Of a stretch of 64,000 nt of DNA, positions 8,265 through 19,400 are shown piece by piece. The stretch covers positions 200,001 to 264,000 of the forward strand of contig CAJNDS010000735.1 of NCBI GenBank assembly GCA_905221605.1, given 5' to 3'. Each line of letters starts with the position of its first letter. Within the stretch, counting starts at the first letter, position 1. The position numbers were made by a program, and so were the translations under genes. This DNA comes from Symbiodinium natans. Its lineage: Eukaryota; Sar; Dinophyceae; Suessiales; Symbiodiniaceae. The notes below the pieces were generated by a model. It was not told where the DNA came from. It was given only the letters and a program-made list of their open reading frames with translations, and made no database searches.

Positions 8265-10904
8265 CGTCTGTGCCTGGGTTGCCGTTCACAGATCCAAGCA
8301 TTTGAGTGCACCAAAAGAGTCAACTTCGGGTTTTAAGGTTTTGGGGTTTAGGGTTTTGGGGTTTAGGGGTTTAGGGTTTTAGGGTTTTAGGGTTTGTAGG
8401 GTTGTAGGGTTGTAGGGTTTAGGGTTTTTGGGTTTTGGGGTTTTTGGGTTTTTGGGTTTTAGGGTTTTAGGGTTGTAGGGTTGTAGGGTTTTAGGGTTTT
8501 AGGGTTTTAGGGTTTAACCCAACAGATGAGCACCATAAGCCTAAGCCCCTGCAACCCAACACTTCATGTAAACACTCAGCCCTTCACCCTAAACTACCCT
8601 CAGCCCTAAACTACCTCAACCCTAAACTACCCTCAGCCCTAAGCTACACTAAGCCCTAGACACTGAACCCCCAAGCCCTAAACCCTAAACCCTAAATCCC
8701 AAACCCCAAACCCTAAACCCTAAACCCTAAATCCGGCCCGGAGGTCCGTTGAGATGGTCTCCCGATGCGCTGCTGACGAAGTGGTGTGCGAGACTGATGC
8801 CGAGGCGCTGGGGGTTTACATTGAAGGTAGGGTTTAGGGTTTAGGGTTTATAGGGCTTAGGGCTTAGGGCTTAGGGCTTAGGGCTTAGGGCTTAGGGCTT
8901 ATAGGGTTTAGTGTTTAGGGTTTAGGGTTTAGGGTTTAGGGTTTAGGGTTTACGGTCTTACAATGGGTTGTGGTCCATATACGTTCATATTCCCTTTTTG
9001 TAGGGTTTAGGTTCCGTTCTAAGCCCCTTGCAACCAAAAAGGGCGCCCTCTTTCTTCCTGGGCCACTCTTAACCCCTAAACCCCTAAACCCTAAACCCTA
9101 AACCCTAAACCCCTGTAGGTTCGTCGTCTAGGCAAAGCTGTCGGGTTTCTACTTGCAGGTTCACAGGGGCCTGCGCGGCTCGCTGTCACCGTGCTTATGC
9201 CGGCAGCACTGGCCTCCGTTGGTTCTAGAAGCCCTGCCTATAGCGCAGCCTATAGGGTTTAGGGTTTAGGGTTTAGGGTTTAGGGTCCCTAAACCTTCAA
9301 GGTCATTTATGGAGGTTTACGACAATTAGGGTTCCCTTCTAATAGGACCCCAATAAGGTACACCCTAATCTAGGAAACCCCCATAGGTTTCTCTGCTAAG
9401 GCTCGAATCCTTGCGCTCATCACCCTGCGTGGAGGCTCATTGCTAGTCGCAAATAGGCTTTACAGCAGTTCGCTAGAGCTTTTGGTGGCTAACCCTTGTT
9501 TGGGGGTGGGAGTGGGTACTCATTGTGAAAAATCCTCAGCCCGAAACCCGGAATCCTCCCCGAAGCCCTGAACCCCAAACCCTAAACCCCCTAACTCTAA
9601 ACTCTGAGCCCTAAAGCCGTAGAGCCCTAAAGAGCCGCAGCTCTCTTAGGGCAGTTGCATGGTAACCCTACGAAGCTCCCCTCATCCAACCCTCCACAGC
9701 CCGAGACCGACCGAAGCTGTACAGCGGCGGAGTTTCGGGCGGAAAAGATCGATTCTCCAGCTCTCCAGGGTTTAGGGTTTGGGGTTTAGGGTTTAGGGTT
9801 TCGGGTTTGGGGGTTTAGGGTTTAGGGTTTGGGGTTTAAGGCTCTTAGGGGTTCTGAGGGGGTTCTTACAGGGCTCTTAGGGCTTCCCCCATAAGTAAAT
9901 CCATTTAGGGATAATAGCCTAGTTAAGGTTACTTTCGGGTTAAAGAGCCCGCTACCCTTTAGTTCAGGAGTATGGTGATTTCTCCGGATTCTGGTCTTTT
10001 TGTCCTTATTATAAGGCGGCCCCCTCATATTTCGTGTACCCAAAAAGGGACCCTAATGTAGAGAATTCACCATATACCTTAATTGATATAGGAATCCCTC
10101 ATATGATTTTGGGTATGTTTCTTTATCAAGGGGTGTTGGTCTGCCGCGCTGCGTGCGGCATGGCTTGGCCGCAGGATTCCTAAACCCTGAACCCTCTAAA
10201 CCCTAAACCCTAAACCCTAAACCCTCTGAAGCCTAAGCCTCAACCCCAAACCATGAACCCTAAACCCTAAGCCCTCTAAAGCCCTACGTTGATTTTTACG
10301 GGTTTAGGGCGGGGGCTTCGGGCCAACCAGAAGGCAGAGGTTGTGAGGGGAAGGTGCTGGGGTTAAGGGTAAACTCTAAACCCTAAACCCTAAACCCTGA
10401 ACCCTGAACCCTAAACCCTAAACCCTAAACCCTAAACCCTAAACCCTAAACCCTAAACCCTAAACCCTAAACCCTAAACCCTAAACCCTAAACCCTAAAC
10501 CCTAACCCTTGTGTTGTTGGACTTCCTTGGCCTACAGATTCCTAGGTTACTCCTGGGTCTAGTATACACATGGGCCTTTGAGGGGTTCTTATGGAGTAGC
10601 TTGAGGGCCCGAAAGCCTACTCTTGCAAATACGCGGAACCTTAGGGCAAGTTCTCAAATCAGTAACATGCATCGGTATAGGGTTTAGGGCTAGGGTTTAG
10701 GATTTAGGGTTTATAGGGTTTAGGGTTTAGGGTTTAGGGTTTAGGGTTTAGGGTTTACGTGTGTGAGTGCCTTAGCCGTTCTCCAGCTTTACGCCCGCAA
10801 TGCTAAAGGAGTTGCCTGCCCCGCTAAGGGCGATGTCGACCATCAGTAGCCAGGAGGCCAGTCTCTGGCTGCCTACATCAGACTCCCTACGCAGCATGTC
10901 CTAA
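8265..10904 (+). CDS. Nine-exon gene model, protein of unknown function
   Basis: Exons 8265-8329, 8744-8826, 9159-9256, 9401-9484, 9700-9769, 10131-10174, 10308-10339, 10606-10674 and 10787-10904 join with matching phase at every junction into 220 codons and a TAA at 10902-10904. Acceptors are AG; most donors are GT, and one (after 10174) would be GA or is misplaced. Recognisable stretches are SVEMVSRCAADEVVCETDAE, ARLAVTVLMPAALASVG, ARILALITLRGG and the ending LWLPTSDSLRSMS. Introns hold TTTAGGG or CCCTAAA arrays, and the donor G|GTATAGGGTTTAGGG merges into telomeric repeat. No domain is recognised. The start codon is not in this model, which probably continues upstream. Confidence 0.55.
8335..8516 (+). 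repeat. TTTTAGGG/TTGTAGGG variant array
   Basis: Eight-base variants of the telomeric unit, including TTTTGGGG-type blocks, directly follow the donor of exon 8265-8329. Confidence 0.85.
8820..8960 (+). repeat. GGGCTTA/TTTAGGG array
   Basis: GTAGGGTTTAGGG begins at the donor of exon 8744-8826 and runs into seven GGGCTTA units, then TTTAGGG. Confidence 0.85.
10063..10130. mobile_element. Family F-like hairpin remnant
   Basis: CATATACCTTAATTGATATAGGAATCCCTCATATGATTTTGGGTATG-like order resembles the core of the complete family F copies at 13519 and 18977 (quoted here in parts: ATACCTTAATTGATATAGG). Ends are diverged. Confidence 0.4.
10377..10507 (-). repeat. CCCTAAA array
   Basis: About 18 units inside the intron between exons 10308-10339 and 10606-10674 of the model above. 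Confidence 0.95.
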
Positions 10905-11307
10905 GACCCTACCTACGGTTTAGGGTTTAGGGTTTAGGGTTTAGGGCTTGGGGTTTAGGGTTTAGGGTTTAGGGTTTAGGGTTTAGGGTTTAGGGACCCT
11001 CTTGACCTACAGTTTCCGGGTTCTACCTCCTACTTACGGGTAGCTACTACTATGCTGTAGGTAAACAGAGTCCCAGGTAAACCCGAAGCCCTACAACCCG
11101 AAGCCCTCAAATTCAAAGATCCGCAACAAAACCCGACCAAACGCTGCAAGCTGAGACCCTTACAAGCCCTAGGTAGGCCCTTGGGACATTTTTCATTTTC
11201 CCTTTTCGGGTTTAAGAGGATCGATATAATATTGGACTTTTTTCAGAAGGTTTTAAGGGCCCTCCTAGAGCCCAAAATACCCAAAGCCTTCAGCCCTCCC
11301 AAAGCAG

Positions 11308-11340
11308 AAGGAGAGGCATATCCGAGTTCCGGGGGCGGGG
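11308..11340 (+). CDS. Candidate small exon
   Basis: AAAGCAG|AAG starts eleven codons (KERHIRVPGAG) that end at a consensus-like donor GTGAGAG. It is short, so support is weak. Confidence 0.25.
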
Positions 11341-11514
11341 GTGAGAGTATCGGGGTGTAGTGGGTTGTTCTGAGGATTCAGGTATACAAATCACGCCAAC
11401 AAGTAATACCTACTTGGGGCTACCGGGGAATCTAGGGTTCAGGGGCTACAGGGGGATTAGGGATCAGGGCTTAAGGCTTGAGGTTCAGGGCGTAGGGCTG
11501 AGGGTAAAACCCTA

Positions 11515-11727
11515 AACCCAAAACCCTAAACCCTAAACCCTACACCCTAAACCCTAAACCCTAAACCCTAAACCCTAAACCCTAAACCCTAAACCCTAAT
11601 TAAACCCTAAACCCTAAACCCTAAACCCTAAACCCTAAACCCTAAACCCTAAACCCTAAACCCTAAACCCTAAACCCTAAACCCTAACCCTAGACTCTAA
11701 ACCCTAAACCCTAAACCCTAAACCCTG
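11515..11727 (-). repeat. CCCTAAA array
   Basis: About 29 units with occasional variants. Confidence 0.95.
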
Positions 11728-11757
11728 AGGGTAATATATCCGTGCCCGAGCTTGCAG

Positions 11758-11832
11758 GAGGCTGAGACTGCCAGCAACGCCCCAACCGACGACGTGACCA
11801 CTGGCGGAGGCCAGAGCCACCCAAAACCCTAA
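11758..11832 (+). CDS. Candidate terminal exon, function unknown
   Basis: GCTTGCAG| is followed by 24 codons (EAETASNAPTDDVTTGGG...) and TAA; the other two frames are closed. GTAGGGTTTAGGG follows at once, so it could instead be an internal exon ending at an earlier GC donor. Confidence 0.4.
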   Translation, partial: EAETASNAPTDDVTTGGGQSHPKP

Positions 11833-11918
11833 GCCAGGTAGGGTTTAGGGTTCAGGGGTTTAGGATGTTGCGCGGATTTTAATCTTTCAAAGGGTGCTAC
11901 AAGCCCAAACCTTGACAG

Positions 11919-12037
11919 GCTACCGGGCCCGTTTTGTGAATGGGCCTGGAGTTTGCATGCGCTGCTTTGAGAGCCTTTGGGAAGTCAAAGCCCTAAGACC
12001 TCGAAGCCCCAAACGCCGTCTAGCTTTGTTCCTATGA
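11919..12037 (+). CDS. Candidate terminal exon, basic C-terminus
   Basis: After TTGACAG a frame of 38 codons (YRARFVNGPGVCMRCFESLW...) ends in a basic tail (RPRSPKRRLALFL) and TGA. An antisense ORF overlaps, but the plus-strand acceptor and composition are better. Function unknown. Confidence 0.4.
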
Positions 12038-12288
12038 CCCAAAGTGCTACTTGCTTCCCTTCTGCTAGGGACCGGTTTCTTGACCGGCCCGAGTAGACAG
12101 CACATAGAGGTTCCTGCTTTCCCCCTAGAACAAGCATCTTAAACCCCAAGCCTTGTAAGCGGGCACGATTTCTTAAGCCCTAATGAATCCTTAGTCGATA
12201 CACTCTTCCTGTACCCTTCCCTTCCTGTTGACCAACCCTGAAGCACTAGGTCCTTGGCGTCCCTGACAGCTACTTACTATTAGCTTGA

Positions 12289-12384
12289 GAGCCCCCCAAA
12301 AAACAAAACAATAGTCATCCCTATACGACCCTCATAAGGAAGATTGTTTTCCAATTTTTTGGGGGGTTCTTAAGCAATTGGTAG
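12289..12384. mobile_element. Hairpin family D element
   Basis: GAGCCCCCCAAAAAAC at the left and GGGGGGTTCTTAAGCAATTGGTAG at the right are the family D ends, here read as GGGGGGTTCTTAAGC near 12365. The right end serves as acceptor for the next island. Confidence 0.6.
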
Positions 12385-12474
12385 ACCAGGGCCAAAGACG
12401 TAGTCCAGCAGGCTCCCCGTCATCGCGCCAGCCTCCTTTGCCACCGCCCAGCTTGGAGGCAGCCTATGCATCAT
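12385..12474 (+). CDS. Candidate exon after family D element
   Basis: TGGTAG|ACC opens a frame reading TRAKDVVQQAPRHRASLL and on to about 12474; the donor is not obvious. Its placement matches the D-element acceptor rule seen at 8265 and 26247. From about 12475 to 12870 the sequence is AT-rich, with many TAT and CAT motifs and no clear exon; it could be untranslated. Confidence 0.3.
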
Positions 12475-13157
12475 TGTTTTGCAATGTTTGCTCCTATTGT
12501 TGTTTTTTTGGAAGTGTTACAGTGTAATCTATGTAGGACTTCAGTACAGTTTAATAGTCAATGCTATAGTATACTGGAACATAATAACGACATGTTATCT
12601 TGTAAGGTATGATATGATAAGATCAGATATGGCCGGATAAGGCAATGGATTGCATTACATCATCTCGTGTCACATGTTGCCATGTTAAGTATCATGTCAC
12701 ACAGCGCAATGCCTCCAGCCTATCAGATTATAGTAGCATGTTACAGTCTGTGGTATCAATATTGTGTTATACGGTAATGCTCCTTGCCCGAGGCTCCTCA
12801 TATGCTCGAACAACACAACACGGCCCTAGGTTTCAATCCGAGCTGCATTTGGGGCAGGGGAGACCCTAAACCCTAAACCCTAAACCTAAACCCTAAACCC
12901 TAAACCCTAAACCCTAAACCCTAAACCCTAAACCCTAGGGGGGGGTCGGGGGGGTGGGGGGGGTGTGGGGGCAGACGAGCTTAGGGCTGACCCTGAACCC
13001 TGCACCCTACACCCTAAACCCTAAACCCGAAGCTTGGCCCTAAACCCTAAACCCTAAACCCTCAGCCCTCAGCCCTCAACCCTAGACCCTAGACCCTAAC
13101 CCTAAACCCTAAACCCTGGGTTTTGGGGTTTTGGGGTTTTAGGCTTAGGGCGGGCAG

Positions 13158-13233
13158 GCCTCCGAGCCACCGCCCGTCAAGAACACCTTCATCCACTTCG
13201 ACGACGCCCCGCAGCCGGACCGGAAGCAGTATG
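13158..13233 (+). CDS. Candidate internal exon (VKNTFIHFDD)
   Basis: GGGCAG| starts 25 codons, ASEPPPVKNTFIHFDDAPQP then DRKQY, with donor G|GTTTAGGG. VKNTFIHF resembles a short motif I recall from dinoflagellate proteins; I cannot check this. The flanks are telomeric. Confidence 0.45.
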
Positions 13234-13310
13234 GTTTAGGGTTTAGGGGGTTTAGGGGTTTAGGGTTCATGGTTTAGGGGTTTAGGGTTTAGGGTTCCGG
13301 GATCTACGAT

Positions 13311-13460
13311 TTGCTTAAGAACCCCCCCAAAAAAACATAAATAAATAACAATAATAATAATAAGAAGAAATATATATATATATATACACAAGTAAATGAA
13401 GATCCCTCTCTTGCCTTCATAAGGAGGTTTATTGTTTGGGGGGACTCTAGTAGGTATTCA
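13311..13460. mobile_element. Hairpin family D element with A/C and TA tracts
   Basis: Starts TTGCTTAAGAACCCCCCCAA and ends in GGGGGGACTCTAGTAG. The loop has gained ATAATAATA and (TA)n runs. Confidence 0.6.
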
Positions 13461-13518
13461 TCTCCAGGTCTGCCACCCCCCACCCACCCCTTGCACCAAA
13501 GCCTTAAAATCCCAAACA

Positions 13519-13627
13519 CCCAGAGACTCCAAAACCCCTTAATTAAGGAATATACCTTAAATTATAATAGGAACCCTAATATGATTTAAGGTATATTCCT
13601 TAATTAAGAGGTTTTGGAGTCTCTGGG
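13519..13627. mobile_element. Hairpin family F, complete copy
   Basis: CCCAGAGACTCCAAAACCCC at the left is inverted at the right (GGTTTTGGAGTCTCTGGG). The 109-bp element has inner palindromes around AATTAAGG and is nearly identical to the copy at 18977-19085, suggesting recent movement. Confidence 0.8.
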
Positions 13628-14007
13628 CACTAAACCACTAAATCCCCTTCAATAGTACATGTACTCCCCCCATGTACCCTAACTATAATGGAACCTAAAC
13701 GGGAGTATCTCCTCTCACTGTAAAGCTTTGCCTAGTTGAGCCGCAACCCTAAACTCCAAGAAAGACCGCGCCTCGAGACTAGACCCCTGCAGGCCCTACA
13801 GTAGACCCTAAGCCCTAAACCCCTAAAGCCCCAGAAGCACATAAGCCTAAACCCGAACCCCTAGGTAACAAGTATGATAACTGCAAGTATCACCCTACTG
13901 AGGGTACGTGTCACCCGGCATATTATATAGCCCATGAACCTCCAAGTATGATCACCTCAATCCCCAACATGATCACCTGGCCCTAAACCCTAAACCGCCG
14001 TATAAAC

Positions 14008-14246
14008 CCTATAAACCCTATAAACCCTATACACCCTATAAACCCTATAAACCCTATAAACCCTATACACCCGATACACCCTATACACCCTCTAAACCCT
14101 ATAAACCCGATAAGCCCTAGAAGCCCTATAAACCCTATAAACCCTATAAACCCTATAAACCCTATAAACCCTATAAACCCTATAAACCCTATAAACCCTA
14201 TAAACCCTATAAACCCTATAAACCCAAAACCCTATAAACCCTAAAC
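14008..14246 (-). repeat. 9-bp telomere-like array (ATAAACCCT)
   Basis: About 25 units of ATAAACCCT with ATACACCCT variants. The period is 9 rather than 7, so a long antisense YRV pseudo-ORF stays open. Confidence 0.9.
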
Positions 14247-14349
14247 CCTCAACCCTATAAACCCCAAGTCCCCCCAAAAAAAGACACCCTAAACCCGAAA
14301 CCCTAAACTCTCTCTATCATATAATTAATAATTTAAACCTTAATGGGGA

Positions 14350-14577
14350 ACGTGGCCATTGGCAAAAAAACCGTGGCCATTGGCAAAAAAGCCGTGGCCA
14401 TTGGCAAAAAAGCCGTGGCCATTGGCAAATTCGCCAATGGCCACGGGAAAGTTGCCAATGGCCACGGCTTTTTTGCCAATGGCCACGGCTTTTTTGCCAA
14501 TGGCCACGGCTTTTTCTGCCAATGGCCACGGCTTTTTTTGCCAATGGCCACGGCTTTTTTGCCAATGGCCACGGCTT
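14350..14577. repeat. Second 21-bp tandem array in inverted order
   Basis: The unit GCCGTGGCCATTGGCAAAAAA repeats about four times forward, then about seven times as its reverse complement, then runs into a C tract. The unit is unrelated to that at 2174-2708, but length, inversion and neighbouring homopolymer tract are the same. Confidence 0.9.
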
Positions 14578-14578
14578 T

Positions 14579-14721
14579 TTTCCCCCCACCCCCCCACCCC
14601 ACCCCCAACCCCCACCCCCCCCCCCCCCCCCACCCCCCCCCACACCCCCCCCCACCCCCCCACCCCCCCCCAACCCCCCCCCACCCCCCCCCCCCCCCAC
14701 CCCCCCCACCCCCCCCCACCC
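14579..14721 (-). repeat. C-tract (CCCCCA-rich)
   Basis: About 140 bp of C runs broken by single A, the complement of the G tract at 1995-2168 in the same relation to a 21-bp array. Confidence 0.9.
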
Positions 14722-14942
14722 CGAGAACGAACGCAAGCAGAACGAAGACGAGCAGAGAAATACGAGCAGAGAGAGAACGAATACGGGTAGTTGGTTCTAG
14801 GGTGGGTTGGGGATTGGCTCGAACTGGAATGGTTCGAGGGTGGGGTGGGGGAAAACAAAACATGAGGTTAACAAAATTAGGTTTTTTTTGTCAATCCGGA
14901 CCAACACTTTTGGTTCTACCTTCGGTCTGGGGAAAGCAAGCG

Positions 14943-15590
14943 CGAAGACAAGGGACATGCGACAAAGCCGACGAGCACGAAGGGAGGGGACATACGACAA
15001 ACCCTAAGAGCGCGAAGGGAAGGGACATGCGACGAATCTGTAGACTTTTCATCAAACCATACGAGCACGAAGGGAGGGGACATACGACAAACCCTACGAG
15101 CACGAAGGGAGGCATACGACAAACCCTAAGAGCACGAAGGAAGAGGGCGTACGACAAACCTGTAGACCTCTCGTCAAACCCTACGAGCACGAAGGGAGGG
15201 GACATACGACAAACCTCTAACGTAAACCCGTACATTTCTCAATGTTTTGGGATTCTCTGCAAGCAGAAGAAAAGGGACATACGACAAAGCCGACGAGCAC
15301 GAAGGGAGGGGACATACGACAAACCTCTGAAAACAAAACCTCAGTTTCTTAATTCTTGGGATTCTCTGCAAGCAGACGAAGAGGGACATACGACAAAGCC
15401 GACGAGCACGAAGGGAGGGGACATACGACAAAATCTAAGAGCACGAAGGGAGGGGACGTACGACAAACCTGTAGACCTCTCATCAAACCCTACGAGCATG
15501 AAGGGAGGGACATACGACAAACCCTACGAGCACGAAGAGAGGGGACATACGACGAACCTCTAGGCCTCTCATCAAACCCTACGAGCAGGA
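14943..15590 (+). repeat. Tandem array, GACATACGACAAACC unit
   Basis: About fifteen copies of a 30-40 bp unit (ACGAGCACGAAGGGAGGGG then ACATACGACAAACC). It is interrupted three times by TTCTTAATGTTTTGGGATTC-type segments that recur at 16325. Long ORFs through it come from the repeat. Confidence 0.85.
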
Positions 15591-15714
15591 GCCAACATGA
15601 GGCGAGGTCACCGGGGCACTAATTGGAAAGCAACCATGTGGAAGCCAGGCAGCTTAAAGTGTGCCAAACACAACCAACAAGACGGCCAAAAATAGGCAGG
15701 GTCACCGGGGAAAA

Positions 15715-16285
15715 CGAACACGAGCAAAGTGAATATGAGCAGAAAGAGAACGAATACGAGCAGACTGACATCGAGCAGAGAGCGAAGACGAGCAGAATGA
15801 ATACGAGCAGAAAGAGACTGAGTACGAGCAGACTCAGTACGAGCAGAAAGACAGCGAAAACGAGCGGACTGAAATCGAGCAGAGAGAGAACGAATACGTG
15901 CAGAAAAAGCACGAATACGAGCAGAAAGAGCACGAACACGAGCAAAATGAATATGAGCAGAAAGAGAACGAATACGAGCAGAATGACTACGAGCAGAGAG
16001 AGAACGAAGACGAGCAGACTGAAATCGAGCAGAGAGAGAGAGAGAGAGAGAACGAACACGAACAGAATGAATACGAGAAGAAAAACAACGAAAACGAGCG
16101 GACTGAAATCGAGCAGAGAGAGAACGAATACGAGCAGAATGAATACGAGCAGAACGAGAACGAACACGAGACGAGCAGATCAGAAAAAGAACGAATACGA
16201 GCAGAATGAATACGAGCAGAAAGAAACGCATACGAGCAGAATGGAAACCAAGCAGAATGACAAAGAACACGAGCAGAATGAATAA
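15715..16285 (+). repeat. Tandem array, GAATACGAGCAGAAAG unit
   Basis: 15- and 18-bp units built from GAATACGAGCAGAATGA. The plus frame reads runs of NEYEQ and the minus frame runs of RIHSARIRSLSA; both stay open because the unit is a multiple of three. Coding is unlikely. Confidence 0.85.
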
Positions 16286-16484
16286 ATGAGGTTGGAGGAC
16301 AGGGCTTGCTGAGGAAAAATGTGAACTTTATATTTCTTAATGTTTTGGGATTCTCTGGGTGGGTGGGTTTTTTTCTAGAGTCCAGACAGCGGCTCTACTA
16401 GAGATTGCTCGAGCCAGAGCTGCTGAACCCTAAACCCTAAACCCTAATTCCTATAAACCCCAAGTCCCCCCCAAAAAAAGACAG

Positions 16485-19400
16485 CGCCAGGACTACACCT
16501 CCACGGTGTCTGGCCCGGCAGTGCTCCGGTCGGTGGCCTCGCCGCCACAGCGCAGGGGCTCGGAGGCGGGTCTAGGGTTTAGGGTTTAGGGTTTAGGGTC
16601 TAGGGTCTAGGGTCTAGGGTTTAGGGTGATTTTTTTTTTTGGGGGGGGGGAGGGGGGGGGGGTGAGCGGAGGCTGGGGGAGGCTAGGCTTTTGGGGTTTA
16701 GGGTCTTAGGGTTTAGGCTTTTAGGGTTTTAGCCGTTGAAGGTTTGCGGTTGACGTCTTATATGGTTTTGGCGTTTAAACTTCGAATTTTGGAGTTTGTT
16801 GTTTTTAGGACTCAGGGATTCACAGTTTCTATAGGGTTTCGCTAGAGTGTTCGGCTTCTGGGAGAAGGGTCCTAACCAGGACGACCCTGAACTCTAATCC
16901 CTACGGAGTTTAGGGTTTTAGGGTTTAGGGGAACCCTAGACCGAAGCTTTTTTTAATCGTTTCTGGGTGGCTGCGGAAGCGGTTGTGCCCCTTATCAGGG
17001 TTCAGGGTGTTTGCTCCTTAAACACCTTAGGGGTTTCAGGCTTTGAGGTTTAGGGTTTCACTTTTGGCCTTCCGTGAAGCTTCATGGGCCGTTAGAACTG
17101 GCATTATATCTCTAGGCTGGCTGTTGCTTTACCGGCTGACCACCTTGACTGCAGTGGATCTAAGTCGCTCACAGCGACCGACCGCCATCGGTGGGGGTTT
17201 AGGCGGTACAGTAATCAGTCGAGGTGTATAGGGCAGGGAGTTGACGCAGGTTTACAGGGGCTTGTCTAAGGCTTCATCTTACTGGGGACAAAAGGTGTTG
17301 GGATGTAGGGGCTTTAGGGCTCAAGTATACCACTAATGACACCTGAGCCCTAAACCTTAAACCCTAAATCCTAAACCCTAAATCCTAAACCCTAAACCCT
17401 AAACCCTAAACCCTAAACCCTAAACCCTAAACCCTAAACCCTAAACCCTAAACCCTAAACCCTAAACCCTAAACCCCTAGATAAGCACACCAAGACTTGG
17501 CAGGGACACCTCGACGAAGCCTTGGCGGAAGCGGACGAGTTCCAGGCCCCGCGCTTTGCACTTTCTACTTGGAGGTTCATGGGTTTAGGGTTTAGGGTTT
17601 AGGGTTTAGGGTTTAGGGTTTAGGGTTTAGGGTTTAGGGTTTAGGGTTTAGGGTTTAGGGTTTAGGGTTTAGGGTTTAGGGTTAGGGTTTAGGGTTTCGG
17701 GTTTGGGGTTTGGGGTTTAGGGTTTAGGGTTAGGGTTTAGGGTTTAGGGTTTGGGGTTTGGGGTTTAGGGTTTAGGGTTAGGGTTTAGCGTTCATGTTTG
17801 TCAAAATGATTGTCCCTTTTTGGATCCCTATTATATTACGGCACCTAATATTTAGGGTTACCCCAAAGGGATCATAATTTTGATGACCACCCATGGGTAG
17901 TTGTAAGTAAGTACCCTAAATAGGATTACAGGAAAATGTCACCTTAGTTATAACCCTACTTCTAACTACCCCCAAACTAGTAGGATTCCCTCAGAATAAG
18001 GATGCCCCGTTCCTCCACCATTTTGGAAACCACCATCTGTCAGATTTGCCCTGTAACCCTAAACCCTAAACCCTCAACCCTAAACCCTAAACCCTCAACC
18101 CTCAACCCTAAACCCCAAACCGTAAACCCTAAACCCGAAACCCTAACCCCTAAACCCTAAACCCTAAAACCCTAAACCCTAAACCCGAAACCCTAAACCC
18201 TAAACCCTAACCCTAAACCCGAAACTCTAATCCCGAAACCCTAAACCCTATGTCTTGTCAAGACAGGGTGCAATGGGCCCCCCAACCTAGATTAAGAATC
18301 CCAGGCTGTCTTGCCGAGGGCGAAGCAGAGGGCCCAACCCCTAACCCAGAAAGGTTTAGGCTTTAGGGTTTAGGGTTTGGGGTTTAGATTTAGGGTTTAG
18401 GGTTTAGGGTTTAAGGGAGTAAAGGAGGGACCCTAAGCAGGGACCGCAGGGGGTTACTTGGGGGCCATTTAGAGGCTACTTATGTATATAGGGACTATAT
18501 AAGGTATATACAGGGGTTATACAAGGACAAAGATCAAGGGTCCCTTCTAGGGGTCCCTCCGTATACCCCTTAAAAACTGGCCTCTCTCACCTTTCTTCGT
18601 CATGGCTTGCGATGGCAGAGTCAAAGGCTGGGCAGCAGGAAGCTTAGCTTCACGAACCCTAAGACCCTAAACCCTAAACCCTAAACCTTTAACCCTTAAC
18701 TTGAGTCATAAGCCTTCTAGACCTTGTAAGCCATGTAAGCCTTCCAAACCTGATATTCCCTGAACCCTTAACCTTATGAACCTTATATAAGCCCTAAACC
18801 CTTAGCCTTATAAACCTTATAAGCCCTAAACCCTAAACCCTAAACCCGATATCAAGCCGAAGCCTCTCGGAGTGGCAGAAATAACGGGCGTCGCAGCTCA
18901 CAGAACCAAAGCCCTCAAGGCACAGAGTTCCTTCATCCCCAAGAAGTCAGCATCAGCAACGCTTACTCAAGGAATACCCAGAGACTCCAAAAACCCTTAA
19001 TTAAGGAATATACCTTAAATCATATTAGGGTTCCTATTATAATTTAAGGTATATTCCTTCATTAAGGGGTTTTGGAGTCTCTGGGTAGAGGCCTGGGTAA
19101 CCCTTACTTCGTAGGAAGAGTAGCCATAGTTCGGAGATGGCTCTCTATCAGAATTTAGGGTATATTGCTTACATTGAGGGGTGCCGGTAAGGTTCCACAA
19201 GGGGCATGGCCTTCATGGACAACCCTAAACCCGAAACCCTAAACCCTGGACCCTAAACCCTAAACCCTCCGGGTTTATGGAGGTTTCGCATGGCTTCGCC
19301 CAAGACGCCATGACAATGGTAATTACCATGCTATACTTGGAGGTTCATGGGTAGTTATGAGTAGGGTTATGAGTATAGTAGCTGCAATTGCAACCTTACT

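Larger units (their letters stand above)
14253..16484. mobile_element. 2.2-kb repeat-built insertion between 33-bp direct repeats
   Basis: The sequence CCTATAAACCCCAAGTCC followed by C and A runs and GACA occurs at 14251-14285 and again at 16451-16484, differing only in the length of the C run. Between them lie a 21-bp palindromic array, a C tract, a 36-bp-type array and a 15-bp-type array, and no conventional gene. The right copy is the acceptor of the exon at 16485. It may be an insertion with a long target duplication. Confidence 0.5.

Noticed and set aside
14343-15563. 406-codon plus-strand ORF, the longest in the window
   Set aside because: It crosses a 21-bp array, a C tract and a 36-bp array; the peptide is only repeats, and antisense frames are open over the same stretch.
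15608-16285. 220-codon ORFs on both strands (NEYEQ and RIHSARIRSLSA repeats)
   Set aside because: The tandem unit length is divisible by three, which keeps both strands open; no splice signals or non-repeat domain.
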